A stretch of DNA of 20,889 bases from Propionibacteriaceae bacterium (GTDB taxonomy: Bacteria > Actinomycetota > Actinomycetes > Propionibacteriales > Propionibacteriaceae). Position numbers and translations under genes: made by a program. The stretch is taken from positions 1 to 20,889 of the forward strand of contig PMLO01000165.1 of NCBI GenBank assembly GCA_003158895.1. The letters are read 5' to 3'. The notes under the pieces are model-generated. The model saw nothing but the letters and a program-made list of their open reading frames with translations, was not told where the DNA came from and made no database searches. Shown in pieces: positions 1 through 6,345 of the stretch (within the stretch, counting starts at the first letter, position 1; each line of letters opens with the position of its first letter).

Positions 1-79
1 GTGGGGTCGATGGGTCGGTATCTGCGCGAGCATCGGGCTGGCGTCGGCGTGTCGTGGCTCCTCGAAAGTGACGTTCATG
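1..79 (-). CDS. Possible 5' end of a gene running off the left edge
   Basis: An open minus-strand frame starts at an ATG (77-79) and stays open for 26 codons to the window edge, beginning MNVTFEEPRHADASPML. It lies downstream of manA in the same direction. No clear ribosome binding site is visible and the fragment is too short to assign to a family. A plus-strand frame across the same bases is also open, so this is only a weak call. Confidence 0.2.
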
Positions 80-130
80 CCCGCCGCCACGTGGCTGCAG
101 GCCCGAGAGACTGTCAGCCGACCGTCCGGC

Positions 131-1309
131 CTAGATGCCGGGGCCCGACACGTACAGCAGTCCTGTGCCCGCCACCGTGGCGCAGTCGCCGGCGCTGAGC
201 AGCACGGACTCTCCGCGGCTCAGGTCGAGCGTCGCTCCGGCCAGCGTCAGGTGGGCGTCGCCGTCGAGGACCAGGCCGATGCGCGCGCCGCTACCTGGCA
301 CGGGAACAGGGGTCTCGCCCGGGTCGACGCGCCACACCGTGAACTCGGGTGCGGAGGTGCCGTAGTGGTATGTGCGGGGGCCCACGGCGTCCACCGGTAG
401 GAGGGTCGGCTCCTCGGCCTCGAACCGTACGACGCGCATCAGCTCGTCGACGTCGATGTGCTTTCCCGTGAGCCCTCCGCGCAGGACGTTGTCGGAGTTC
501 GCCATAACCTCGATGCCGACGCCGTGCAGGTACGCGTGCATGTTGCCCGCCCCCAGGAACATGCCTTCTCCGGGCTGGAGCGTGACGACGTTGAGGAGCA
601 GCGCCGCGAGGATGCCTCGGTCGCCCGGGTAGGCGTTGCCGAGCTTCACCAGGGCCCGGGCGAGGTCGCCGAGCTCTGCGTCGTCCTCGGTGTGGTCGGC
701 GGCCGCGTCCACGACCAGGTCGATGAGGCGAAGCCGGCCGCCCTCGAAGCTCAGCACGTCGAGGAAGACCTGCGCGAGCGCGGCCGAACCCTTGCGCTGG
801 GTCAGCGGGGCGATGACACTGCCGAGCTCGTCGGCGACGCCGAGCTGCTCGATGAGATAGACCGTCCGCACCGGATCCCGGAAGCCGCAGAGTCCGACGA
901 ACGGGGTGACGGCGATGAGCGCCTCGGGCTTCGGCCAGGCGTCGCGGTACGTGCGTTCAGGCGCGTCGATGGGAATCCCGGCCTCGTTCTCCCGGGCAAA
1001 GCCCGCCTCCGCCTCTTCGCGGTTCGGGTGAGCCTGGATCGAGAGCGGACGATCCGCGGCGAGCAGCTTCATGAGGTACGGGAAGCGGCCACCGAACCGA
1101 TCCATCGTCGCCGTACCGAGGATGTCCTTGCCCTGGGCCGCGATGAGCGCGTCGAGCGGAGCGCCTGACACCAGGGAGGGTGCGGACTCATGGGCCCCCA
1201 GCCAGTGCTCGGCGTACGGCTCATCCGTGGCGACCAGACCGAGAAGTCCAGGGATCGCTGTCGGGGAGCCCCATGCGTAGTGCTGGGCTCGGCCTTCGAT
1301 TCTCTGCAT
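131..1309 (-). CDS. manA: Mannose-6-phosphate isomerase, type I (class I phosphomannose isomerase)
   Basis: Interconverts fructose-6-phosphate and mannose-6-phosphate in the cytosol, feeding GDP-mannose for glycans and mannosylated lipids. The 392-residue protein has the family's usual length. It starts MQRIEGRAQHYAWGS, typical of actinobacterial ManA, and carries the metal-site motif SIQAHPN near residues 90-96, the GLCGFR segment, and the conserved MHAYLHGVGIEVMANSDN region with RGGLTGKHID just after it. The ATG at 1309 follows a GAGGAA ribosome binding site (in ACGAGGAACC), which supports this start. The gene is divergent from the DUF3263 gene, with a 160-base promoter region between them. 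No catalytic residue looks altered. Identification rests on motif recognition and is strong. Confidence 0.95.
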   Translation of the reverse strand: MQRIEGRAQHYAWGSPTAIPGLLGLVATDEPYAEHWLGAHESAPSLVSGAPLDALIAAQGKDILGTATMDRFGGRFPYLMKLLAADRPLSIQAHPNREEAEAGFARENEAGIPIDAPERTYRDAWPKPEALIAVTPFVGLCGFRDPVRTVYLIEQLGVADELGSVIAPLTQRKGSAALAQVFLDVLSFEGGRLRLIDLVVDAAADHTEDDAELGDLARALVKLGNAYPGDRGILAALLLNVVTLQPGEGMFLGAGNMHAYLHGVGIEVMANSDNVLRGGLTGKHIDVDELMRVVRFEAEEPTLLPVDAVGPRTYHYGTSAPEFTVWRVDPGETPVPVPGSGARIGLVLDGDAHLTLAGATLDLSRGESVLLSAGDCATVAGTGLLYVSGPGI

Positions 1310-1347
1310 GGTTCCTCGTCAGTTGGGGGGCCTTCGGATCGCGGACC

Positions 1348-1364
1348 ACACTAACCCCCGGTTA
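1348..1364 (-). promoter_or_regulatory. Candidate manA promoter -10 box overlapping an inverted repeat
   Basis: On the minus strand, TAGTGT (1348-1353) fits the TANNNT -10 consensus and would give a leader of roughly 30 bases before manA, which has its own ribosome binding site. It abuts a perfect inverted repeat TAACC-N3-GGTTA (1352-1364), a possible operator. No convincing -35 box is seen. Weak call. Confidence 0.3.
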
Positions 1365-1433
1365 CCCGGTACCTGGCCACACACTCTCCGACTTCACTGT
1401 CCGCTTGCCCGATTCACAGCCGCAGAACAGGGA

Positions 1434-1463
1434 ATGACACCGGTGTGATTCCGGGGTTAGCAT
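1434..1463 (+). promoter_or_regulatory. Leaderless promoter of the DUF3263 gene with a palindrome in its spacer
   Basis: ATGACA (1434-1439, five of six bases matching TTGACA) and TAGCAT (1458-1463) are separated by 18 bases, and exactly six bases (GAGGCC) separate the -10 box from the ATG at 1470. The spacer includes most of the perfect 10-base palindrome ACACCGGTGT (1437-1446), placed where a dimeric regulator could block RNA polymerase. GAGG in the six-base gap could alternatively act as a ribosome binding site. Confidence 0.55.
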
Positions 1464-1469
1464 GAGGCC

Positions 1470-1757
1470 ATGACGTCGTCAGCAGTCCAGGTGGGTGGAT
1501 CCGCGCTGTCGGTCCGCGATGCCGAGATCCTCGACTTCGAACGCACATGGTGGCGCTCTCCGGGCGCCAAGGAGCAGACGATCCGGGAGCGTTTCGACAT
1601 GTCGCCGACGCGCTACTACCAGGTGCTCAACGCTCTCATCGACGACCCGTCGGCCCTTGCTTCCGACCCGCTGCTCGTCAAGCGGCTGCGCCGGCTGCGC
1701 GACGAGCGCCGCCGGAACCGCTCCGCCGCGCGACTCGGGCTCGACTTCAACCGCTGA
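1470..1757 (+). CDS. DUF3263 family small DNA-binding-like protein
   Basis: A 95-residue protein recognised as the actinobacterial DUF3263 family from the run DAEILDFERTWWRSPGAKE (residues about 13-31) followed by a helix-turn-helix-like segment TIRERFDMSPTRYYQVLNAL (about 34-53). The C-terminus is Arg-rich, which suggests nucleic acid contact. Its role is not established; the small size and HTH-like core point to a regulator or nucleoid-associated factor (inference). It starts at the ATG six bases after a good -10 box. Its end overlaps the convergent gene at 1747-2214 by 11 bases. Confidence 0.85.
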   Translation: MTSSAVQVGGSALSVRDAEILDFERTWWRSPGAKEQTIRERFDMSPTRYYQVLNALIDDPSALASDPLLVKRLRRLRDERRRNRSAARLGLDFNR

Positions 1758-2214
1758 CCCGGCGCTCGAAGAGGCTGCGCAGAGGGCGTACAGGCACGTC
1801 GACGTAGCCCCCGTCCGCCAGCCCCGCTGCTCGTTCGAAGACGTTGCGCGCGGCCCTGTCGCCCGTACGGATCCACGACCAGCCCATCGCCGCCACGTAC
1901 AGCGGCATGAACAGCGTCCCGCAGACGGTGTACTGCCACGTGTGACGCTCCTCGTGAATCACGGCCGGCCCACCGATCTCCGCGATCGATCGCGGCGTGA
2001 TGATGACGTTACCGATGGTGAAGGCGCCCGCCACGGGGAAGGGCAGCGAATAGCCCTCGGCGTACCACAGGCCTCGCGGCCCGCGCGAGATGTGGGCACG
2101 GCCGGCTCGGGCGACAGCCATGCCGGCGAAGGTGCTGAAGTTCACCGCATTCGCCGCTGCACGGAGGGTGAACGCCGGATTATCCACTGCCCCAGTCTGG
2201 CCGAAGAGAATCAC
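1747..2214 (-). CDS. Small membrane-associated protein with an HEERH metallopeptidase-like motif
   Basis: A 155-residue protein of unknown function. The notable element is VIHEERHTWQY at residues 86-95, an HExxH zinc-site pattern (HEERH, 87-91), followed by a hydrophobic stretch (about 97-115) that may cross or dip into the membrane. FERAAGLADGGY (126-137) supplies a Glu in a plausible third-ligand position. No signal peptide is clear. Family assignment is uncertain, and I would not call it an active protease from sequence alone. The GTG at 2214 is the longest start; a GTG nine codons further in is an alternative, and neither has a strong ribosome binding site. It overlaps the DUF3263 gene tail to tail. 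Confidence 0.65.
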   Translation of the reverse strand: MILFGQTGAVDNPAFTLRAAANAVNFSTFAGMAVARAGRAHISRGPRGLWYAEGYSLPFPVAGAFTIGNVIITPRSIAEIGGPAVIHEERHTWQYTVCGTLFMPLYVAAMGWSWIRTGDRAARNVFERAAGLADGGYVDVPVRPLRSLFERRVSG

Positions 2215-2263
2215 GGGCGCGATGGCAAGGTCTCATGAGGATGTTCTCATTCACGGGCCCATG

Positions 2264-2279
2264 AACCTCGATAGAGGTT
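2264..2279. promoter_or_regulatory. Small perfect hairpin AACCTC-GATA-GAGGTT
   Basis: Six-base perfect arms around a GATA loop lie in the divergent region between the HEERH protein and the Thr/Pro-rich exported protein. No T-run follows, so an operator or leader structure is more likely than a terminator. Function unknown. Confidence 0.25.
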
Positions 2280-2300
2280 TGAGTGGCATCGGGCGTTTTG

Positions 2301-2327
2301 CGGGGACGTGTCATTGGGCTGTCCCCG
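2301..2327 (+). promoter_or_regulatory. Leader hairpin CGGGGAC-N13-GTCCCCG upstream of the stalk protein
   Basis: Seven-base perfect G/C-rich arms (2301-2307 and 2321-2327) enclose 13 bases, ending 27 bases before the ATG at 2355 and ahead of the AAGGGGGG ribosome binding site. If transcribed it would form a stable 5' leader stem. It does not match a riboswitch class I recognise. Confidence 0.3.
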
Positions 2328-2354
2328 GCGACCTGTTGGGCGAAGGGGGGATCA

Positions 2355-3590
2355 ATGCGAACGACGTCCAGGGCTGTCTGGGCCGTCGGCGGTGCCGTCG
2401 GCATCGGCGCGATCCTCATGGGAGTCAGCGTTGCGATGGCGACGTTCCAGTCCAAGCCTCAGTCGGATGCTGCCGTCGTTGTCGCTGCCACGTACCCGCA
2501 GAGCCCGAACACCGCCGCGCCCACGGTGAAGCAGGTCCCCAATGTCCCGGTGCCTCAATCCGGAGCCGTACCCACCTCGTCCCCGAGTGTGCAGTCGACG
2601 GTGCTCTCGGATGGCAGCACGATCGTGATCGGCCGTGAACAGCCGACGATCACGCTTCCTCCGGCTCCGACGCCGACGCCGACGATGGTGTCGATCGCGC
2701 CTGACGCAGCGGCTTTGGACGTGACCATCCATGCGGCGCAGGTCACCGCCAGCGAGACCGATGTACCCGTTGCCACGGCAACGCCCACGACCGACACGTC
2801 GACCACGACTCCCGCGCCCCCGGTGACGACCGATACGGCGACTCCTGCGCCTCCGGTGACCACCGATACGGCGACTCCTGCGCCTCCGTCGGATACCAGC
2901 ACCCCGGTGCCCTCGCCGACCACACTCCCCGTACAGACGGAGACGGCCATCCCGACCGTCGTCCCGAGTCAGACCGAAACGTCCGTCCCGAGCCAGCCGG
3001 ATACGGCGACCTCGAGCGAAACCCCGTCGCCGAGTCAGAGCGGGACCGCGTCGCCGAGCCAGAGTGAGACTGGCCTGCCGACCCCCACGGCATCACCGTC
3101 GTCCAGTGAGACGGCATCGCCGACGCCGAGCTGGTGGCCCACGTGGTGGCCGTTCCCGAGCCGCACCCCGCATCCGACCGCCACTGCGACGTCCAGCTGG
3201 ACCCCGACGGGCGGACCGACGGACCCACGCCCGACAGGATGCACGCACGCGACAGCGACCCCGACTGCTGAGACCCCGACCGCCACTGCGACGCCGAGCG
3301 TGACGAAGACGTGGCCGAGCAAGGCGACCGCTACTGCGACGGCCACCGCCACTCCGCGGTCGACCACCAGGACGACGGTCGTCACCCGGACCCCGACTCC
3401 TTCTGCCACTCCGCGGTCGACCATCAGGGCGACGGTCGTGACTCGGACCCCGACTCCCACCGCTACCCCGACCGCGGCTCTCTCGTCCAGTCGGAAGTCC
3501 GGTCAGGCAGCAGCGACAGCAGCGGCATCCTCGACCGCGGATTGGCGACCGGCGTCAACGCGTACCCGGTCGTACGCCAATCCTCGCTGA
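2355..3590 (+). CDS. Exported Thr/Pro/Ala-rich stalk-like protein
   Basis: A 411-residue protein of unknown function. The N-terminus MRTTSRAVWAVGGAVG with following hydrophobic residues to about position 28 is a signal peptide or membrane anchor. Almost all the rest is low-complexity Thr/Pro/Ser/Ala, resembling glycosylated, wall-spanning stalks. It contains an 11-residue unit (PVTTDTATPAP) in tandem, a Trp-rich patch TPSWWPTWWPFP, and a 19-residue tandem repeat near the C-terminus (TPRSTTRTTVVTRTPTPSA and a close copy). No LPxTG sortase motif or C-terminal membrane anchor is seen. ATG 2355 is preferred to the upstream in-frame ATG at 2283 because it directly follows AAGGGGGGATCA and gives a proper signal sequence. 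It converges on the histidine kinase gene, eight bases away. Confidence 0.7.
   Translation: MRTTSRAVWAVGGAVGIGAILMGVSVAMATFQSKPQSDAAVVVAATYPQSPNTAAPTVKQVPNVPVPQSGAVPTSSPSVQSTVLSDGSTIVIGREQPTITLPPAPTPTPTMVSIAPDAAALDVTIHAAQVTASETDVPVATATPTTDTSTTTPAPPVTTDTATPAPPVTTDTATPAPPSDTSTPVPSPTTLPVQTETAIPTVVPSQTETSVPSQPDTATSSETPSPSQSGTASPSQSETGLPTPTASPSSSETASPTPSWWPTWWPFPSRTPHPTATATSSWTPTGGPTDPRPTGCTHATATPTAETPTATATPSVTKTWPSKATATATATATPRSTTRTTVVTRTPTPSATPRSTIRATVVTRTPTPTATPTAALSSSRKSGQAAATAAASSTADWRPASTRTRSYANPR
2820..2885 (+). repeat. 33-base tandem repeat, two copies
   Basis: Two nearly identical 33-base units (2820-2852 and 2853-2885) encode the 11-residue motif PVTTDTATPAP inside the stalk protein; one base differs (GACGACC versus GACCACC). 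A degenerate copy precedes them. The unit length keeps the reading frame, so copy-number change would alter stalk length without breaking the gene. Confidence 0.8.
3350..3463 (+). repeat. 57-base tandem repeat, two copies
   Basis: Two units (3350-3406 and 3407-3463), both beginning CACTCCGCGGTCGACCA, encode a 19-residue Thr/Arg/Pro-rich motif near the C-terminus of the stalk protein. A few substitutions separate the copies, so the duplication is not brand new. Confidence 0.8.
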
Positions 3591-3603
3591 GCCTAACGTC
3601 AGC
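3586..3603. terminator. Short hairpin spanning two convergent stop codons
   Basis: GCTGA-N8-TCAGC (3586-3590, 3599-3603) holds the stop of the stalk protein and the stop of the histidine kinase in its arms. The stem is only five base pairs and has no T-run, so its terminator activity is doubtful. Confidence 0.25.
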
Positions 3604-4942
3604 CGGTGGGCAGGTTCACCGTGAAGATCGCTCCTGACGCGCCGTTCGCCGCCGTGAGCGTGCCGCCCATCCGCGCGACGAGCCGGGCGGCGATCGACAG
3701 CCCGAGGCCCGTACCGACGGGTCGCGTCTGGCGGTACTTCGCGTGCAGCGCCCCGCGATCGAAAGCCACGTCGAGGTCCTCCGGGGCCAGGCCGGGGCCG
3801 GTGTCGGAGACGTCGACCATGTACGAGCGCCCAGCAGGCCGTGCGGTCACGTTCACCCGCCCTCCAGCGGGCGTGGCGCGGAGGGCGTTCTCGACGAGGC
3901 CGTCCACCACCTGCCGCAACCGTTGAGGATCAGCCACCACCGGGGTCGGCGTGGTGCCGTTCACCGATAGCGCCACCTGAAGCGATGCCGCCCTGGCCGA
4001 CCAGGCCGTACGGACATGGTCGAGGAGCGCGCCGAGGTCCAGCGGCACCGCGTGGATCGTGAAGTCGTCGGCCTGGAGCCGTGCGAGCTCGAGCAGATCC
4101 CGTACGAACGCGTCGAGGCGCTCCGTCTCGCGGACCAGCGTCTGGCCGACCTGTGGCAGCTCGTCCTCGGCGATCATCCCGTCGGACAGCGCCTCCGCGT
4201 AGCCGCGGACCGCGGCCAGGGGCGTACGCATCTCGTGGGAGATGGAGAGCAGGAACTCCCGCTGGCGGCCCTCGCTCGTCGCGAGTGCCTTGTCCAGCGA
4301 CGACAGCGCGGATGTGAGCTCGGCGGCCTCCTGGGACGCCGGGGCCGGCAGGGCCACCCCACGTTCGCCGGCAGCGAGCTTCCGGGCCGCATGGGCGGTC
4401 TCCGTCAAGGGCTTGGTCAGCCACTGCGCCAGGCTGAGCGCCGCGATCCCCGCGACGAGAAGGCCGACCAGCAGACCCAGCAGCACCCGCTGGGTCTCCT
4501 TGTTCAGAGCAGTGTCAAGCTGCGTGATCGGAAGGACGGACACGATCCACGGACCAGCCGTCGTGGCTCGAGCTTCGACCAGGGCCCGTCCGAGCGTCCC
4601 CTGGATCGTGCCGGAGTACGTCCCCCTGGCGTCGAGCGCCGCCCGGACCTCAGCGGTCACGTACGAGTTCGCTGCCCCCGTGGCCCGGCCGTTGGGCGGC
4701 GACTCGACGACCGCGAACCGGGTGCCGTTGATGAGGGCGTTCGCCGCGGTGAGGCGTGTGGGCAGCCGGTCAAGCGAGGCCAGCAGGTCCGCCTGGGCAG
4801 AGAGCCGCCCCTGCTCGCCCTGCACGGTGGACGTACGCGTCAGCGGCACCGTGATGGCGCCCGTGACGAGGACGGCCACGGCCACGATCGCCAGCATCAC
4901 GAGCGTGACGCGGCGCCGGAGCGAGGTGGGTTTCTTACTCAC
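3599..4942 (-). CDS. Two-component sensor histidine kinase
   Basis: A 447-residue membrane kinase that would autophosphorylate on His236 and pass phosphate to the adjacent response regulator. Visible order: first TM about 12-34, an extracytoplasmic sensor region about 35-150, second TM about 153-174, HAMP-like linker, H-box LLSISHEMRTPLAAVRGYAE (231-250), N-box LVENALRATPAGG, G1 DTGPGL, G2 PVGTGLGLSIAARL. All kinase motifs look intact. The GTG at 4942 is chosen because it overlaps the regulator's last codons by eight bases and follows GAGGATCCTC; longer frames upstream only read through the regulator gene. The ligand cannot be told from the sequence. Confidence 0.92.
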   Translation of the reverse strand: MSKKPTSLRRRVTLVMLAIVAVAVLVTGAITVPLTRTSTVQGEQGRLSAQADLLASLDRLPTRLTAANALINGTRFAVVESPPNGRATGAANSYVTAEVRAALDARGTYSGTIQGTLGRALVEARATTAGPWIVSVLPITQLDTALNKETQRVLLGLLVGLLVAGIAALSLAQWLTKPLTETAHAARKLAAGERGVALPAPASQEAAELTSALSSLDKALATSEGRQREFLLSISHEMRTPLAAVRGYAEALSDGMIAEDELPQVGQTLVRETERLDAFVRDLLELARLQADDFTIHAVPLDLGALLDHVRTAWSARAASLQVALSVNGTTPTPVVADPQRLRQVVDGLVENALRATPAGGRVNVTARPAGRSYMVDVSDTGPGLAPEDLDVAFDRGALHAKYRQTRPVGTGLGLSIAARLVARMGGTLTAANGASGAIFTVNLPTG

Positions 4943-5612
4943 GAGGATCCTCGGCGGTGTAACCGACGCCCCGCCGGGTGGCGATGGGGCACGCGTCGCC
5001 GAGCTTGGACCGTACCTGGGCGACGTGGACGTCGACCGTACGGCCACCTCCGTAGTCGGCCTGGCCCCAGACCGAGCTCAACAGCTGCTCTCGGGTGAAG
5101 ACGCGTCCGGGTGACGACATCAGCTTGGCGAGCAGGTCGAACTCGGTCGCCGTGAGCGACACCGGCTCGTCGTCGACCCGTACCTCGCGCCGCGTCTCGT
5201 CGAGCCGTACCCGACCAACCTCCAGTACGGGCGCGGGCGGTCCCGCCTGACGGCGCAGCACGCTCTTGACCCGAGCGACCATCTCCCGCGGCGAGAAGGG
5301 CTTCGTGAGGTAGTCGTCGCCGCCGAGCTCCAGCCCCAGCACCCGGTCCACCTCGTCGTCGCGGGCTGTGACGAACAGCACGGGCGTCCAGTCGTTCTCA
5401 CCTCGCAGCGTGCGGCAGATCTCGACACCGTCCATGCTGGGCAGCCCCACGTCGAGCACCACAGCGACCGGCCGCATCCGCTTGATGGCCTCCAGCCCCG
5501 CGCGACCGTCGCGCTCGACATGTACGCCGAATCCCGCCGCCGCGAGATAGCGACGCTGGACATCGGCGATCGCCGGGTCGTCCTCGACGACCACCACCAA
5601 TCCGGGCTGCAT
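4935..5612 (-). CDS. OmpR/PhoB-family response regulator
   Basis: A 225-residue transcription factor. The receiver domain (1-120) has the acidic pocket EDD (10-12), phosphoacceptor Asp54 in VVLDVGLPSMDG, Thr82 and Lys104 in LTKPF. The C-terminal winged helix (about 130-222) has LTATEFDLLAKLMSSPGRVFTREQL and ends with the typical RTVDVHVAQVRSKLG ... RRGVGYT. ATG 5612 is preferred to upstream in-frame starts because it gives the normal receiver N-terminus MQPGLVVVVEDDP and follows GGAG. It precedes and overlaps its kinase gene and is divergent from the repeat-containing exported protein at 5760, which is a natural candidate target. Confidence 0.95.
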   Translation of the reverse strand: MQPGLVVVVEDDPAIADVQRRYLAAAGFGVHVERDGRAGLEAIKRMRPVAVVLDVGLPSMDGVEICRTLRGENDWTPVLFVTARDDEVDRVLGLELGGDDYLTKPFSPREMVARVKSVLRRQAGPPAPVLEVGRVRLDETRREVRVDDEPVSLTATEFDLLAKLMSSPGRVFTREQLLSSVWGQADYGGGRTVDVHVAQVRSKLGDACPIATRRGVGYTAEDPRE

Positions 5613-5759
5613 GGCTCCATTGAACAGCCCGTACACCGCACCGGCGAGGAGCGCGGCCGCCTCCTGACATTCCTCGAACACTTCGGTCACAGAGCGCGTA
5701 CATAGGCCTGTCACGGTCGTGGGGTGCCGGGGGGCCCGGCGTTGTCGAGAGGACACATC
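5613..5759. promoter_or_regulatory. Divergent promoter region between the response regulator and the exported repeat protein
   Basis: This 147-base region must hold promoters for both genes. I see two GTCAC elements about 24 bases apart (in CGGTCACAGAG and CTGTCACGG, about 5686-5720), which could be a direct-repeat site for an OmpR-type dimer, but no clear -35/-10 pairs. Ribosome binding site GAGAGGA precedes the plus-strand ATG at 5760. Confidence 0.35.
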
Positions 5760-6308
5760 ATGAGGACTTCGCTCAAGGTCGGGATCACCGCAGCCGTGCT
5801 CGCTGTGGCGGGCTTCGTGGCCGTCCCCCTGGCGACCGCCCAGACGGGGCCGTCGTCCGTACCGGCCGCGACGCCCACCACGCCGACGAAGACCTCGTCA
5901 GCCGCGGCATGTACGACGACGGCGCAGCACCTCGCCTGGATCTACGGCAAGCTGCCGGCGCAGCTCCGGACGGATATCGAGGCCGCCAAGAAGCTCCCCA
6001 CCGGTACGCAGCGCGACGCCGCGCTGAAGGCGGTGCTCGACAAGGCCGCGACCGGCGCATACGGGGACAGGGCGAAGAAGGTCGCTACGAGGATCGAGAA
6101 GCGTGACGGCAAGGGCTGGGCCAAGCTTCCGGCGGCTCTCACGACCGATCTCACCGCCATCGTCAACGCCGACCCGGGTCAGCCCACGCTCGCTGCGGCG
6201 GCGAACGTCTTCGACAAGGCCGTCAGCGGCTCGTACGGCGACGCCGCCAAGAAGGTCGCGACCAACATCGAGGGTCGCAAGATCTGGACGTCCTGCAAAG
6301 TGAAGTGA
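5760..6308 (+). CDS. Exported protein with two tandem helical repeats
   Basis: A 182-residue protein of unknown function. Residues 1-27 form a signal peptide (MRTSLKVGITAAVLAVAGF ... ATA-QTG), followed by a short Thr/Pro/Ser linker. The mature part is an internal duplication of about 58 residues: copy 1 runs from LPAQLRTDIEAAKK (65) to AYGDRAKKVATRIE (about 113), copy 2 from LPAALTTDLTAIVN (123) to SYGDAAKKVATNIE (about 171). Cys51 and Cys179 bracket the two copies and could form a disulfide. The ATG follows GAGAGGACACATC. It resembles small actinobacterial exported helical proteins with no established role. Its divergent position suggests control by the neighbouring two-component pair (inference). 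Confidence 0.75.
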   Translation: MRTSLKVGITAAVLAVAGFVAVPLATAQTGPSSVPAATPTTPTKTSSAAACTTTAQHLAWIYGKLPAQLRTDIEAAKKLPTGTQRDAALKAVLDKAATGAYGDRAKKVATRIEKRDGKGWAKLPAALTTDLTAIVNADPGQPTLAAAANVFDKAVSGSYGDAAKKVATNIEGRKIWTSCKVK

Positions 6309-6345
6309 TCTCCAGCGGACCGTGTCGAACACACCCACAAGCAGC

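Noticed and set aside
1..198. Plus-strand 65-codon frame at the left edge
   Set aside because: Runs into the manA 3' end antisense, lacks a ribosome binding site in view and has no recognisable sequence.
458..1168. Long plus-strand open frame opposite manA
   Set aside because: Shadow frame created by GC-rich codon bias on the manA strand; no start signal or recognisable protein.
2555..3460. Long Val/Gly-rich and Ser/Arg-rich minus-strand frames opposite the stalk protein
   Set aside because: They are antisense translations of Thr/Pro codon repeats; composition is explained entirely by the repeat on the other strand.
3311..3637. Possible frameshift at the 3' end of the stalk protein, because another plus frame is open there
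   Set aside because: The 57-base repeat keeps the Thr/Pro/Arg character in the main frame up to its stop. The other frame is His/Asp-rich with no continuity.
4935..5756. Upstream in-frame start extending the response regulator by 48 residues
   Set aside because: The extension has no domain match; the receiver normally starts a few residues before the EDD motif, as given by ATG 5612.
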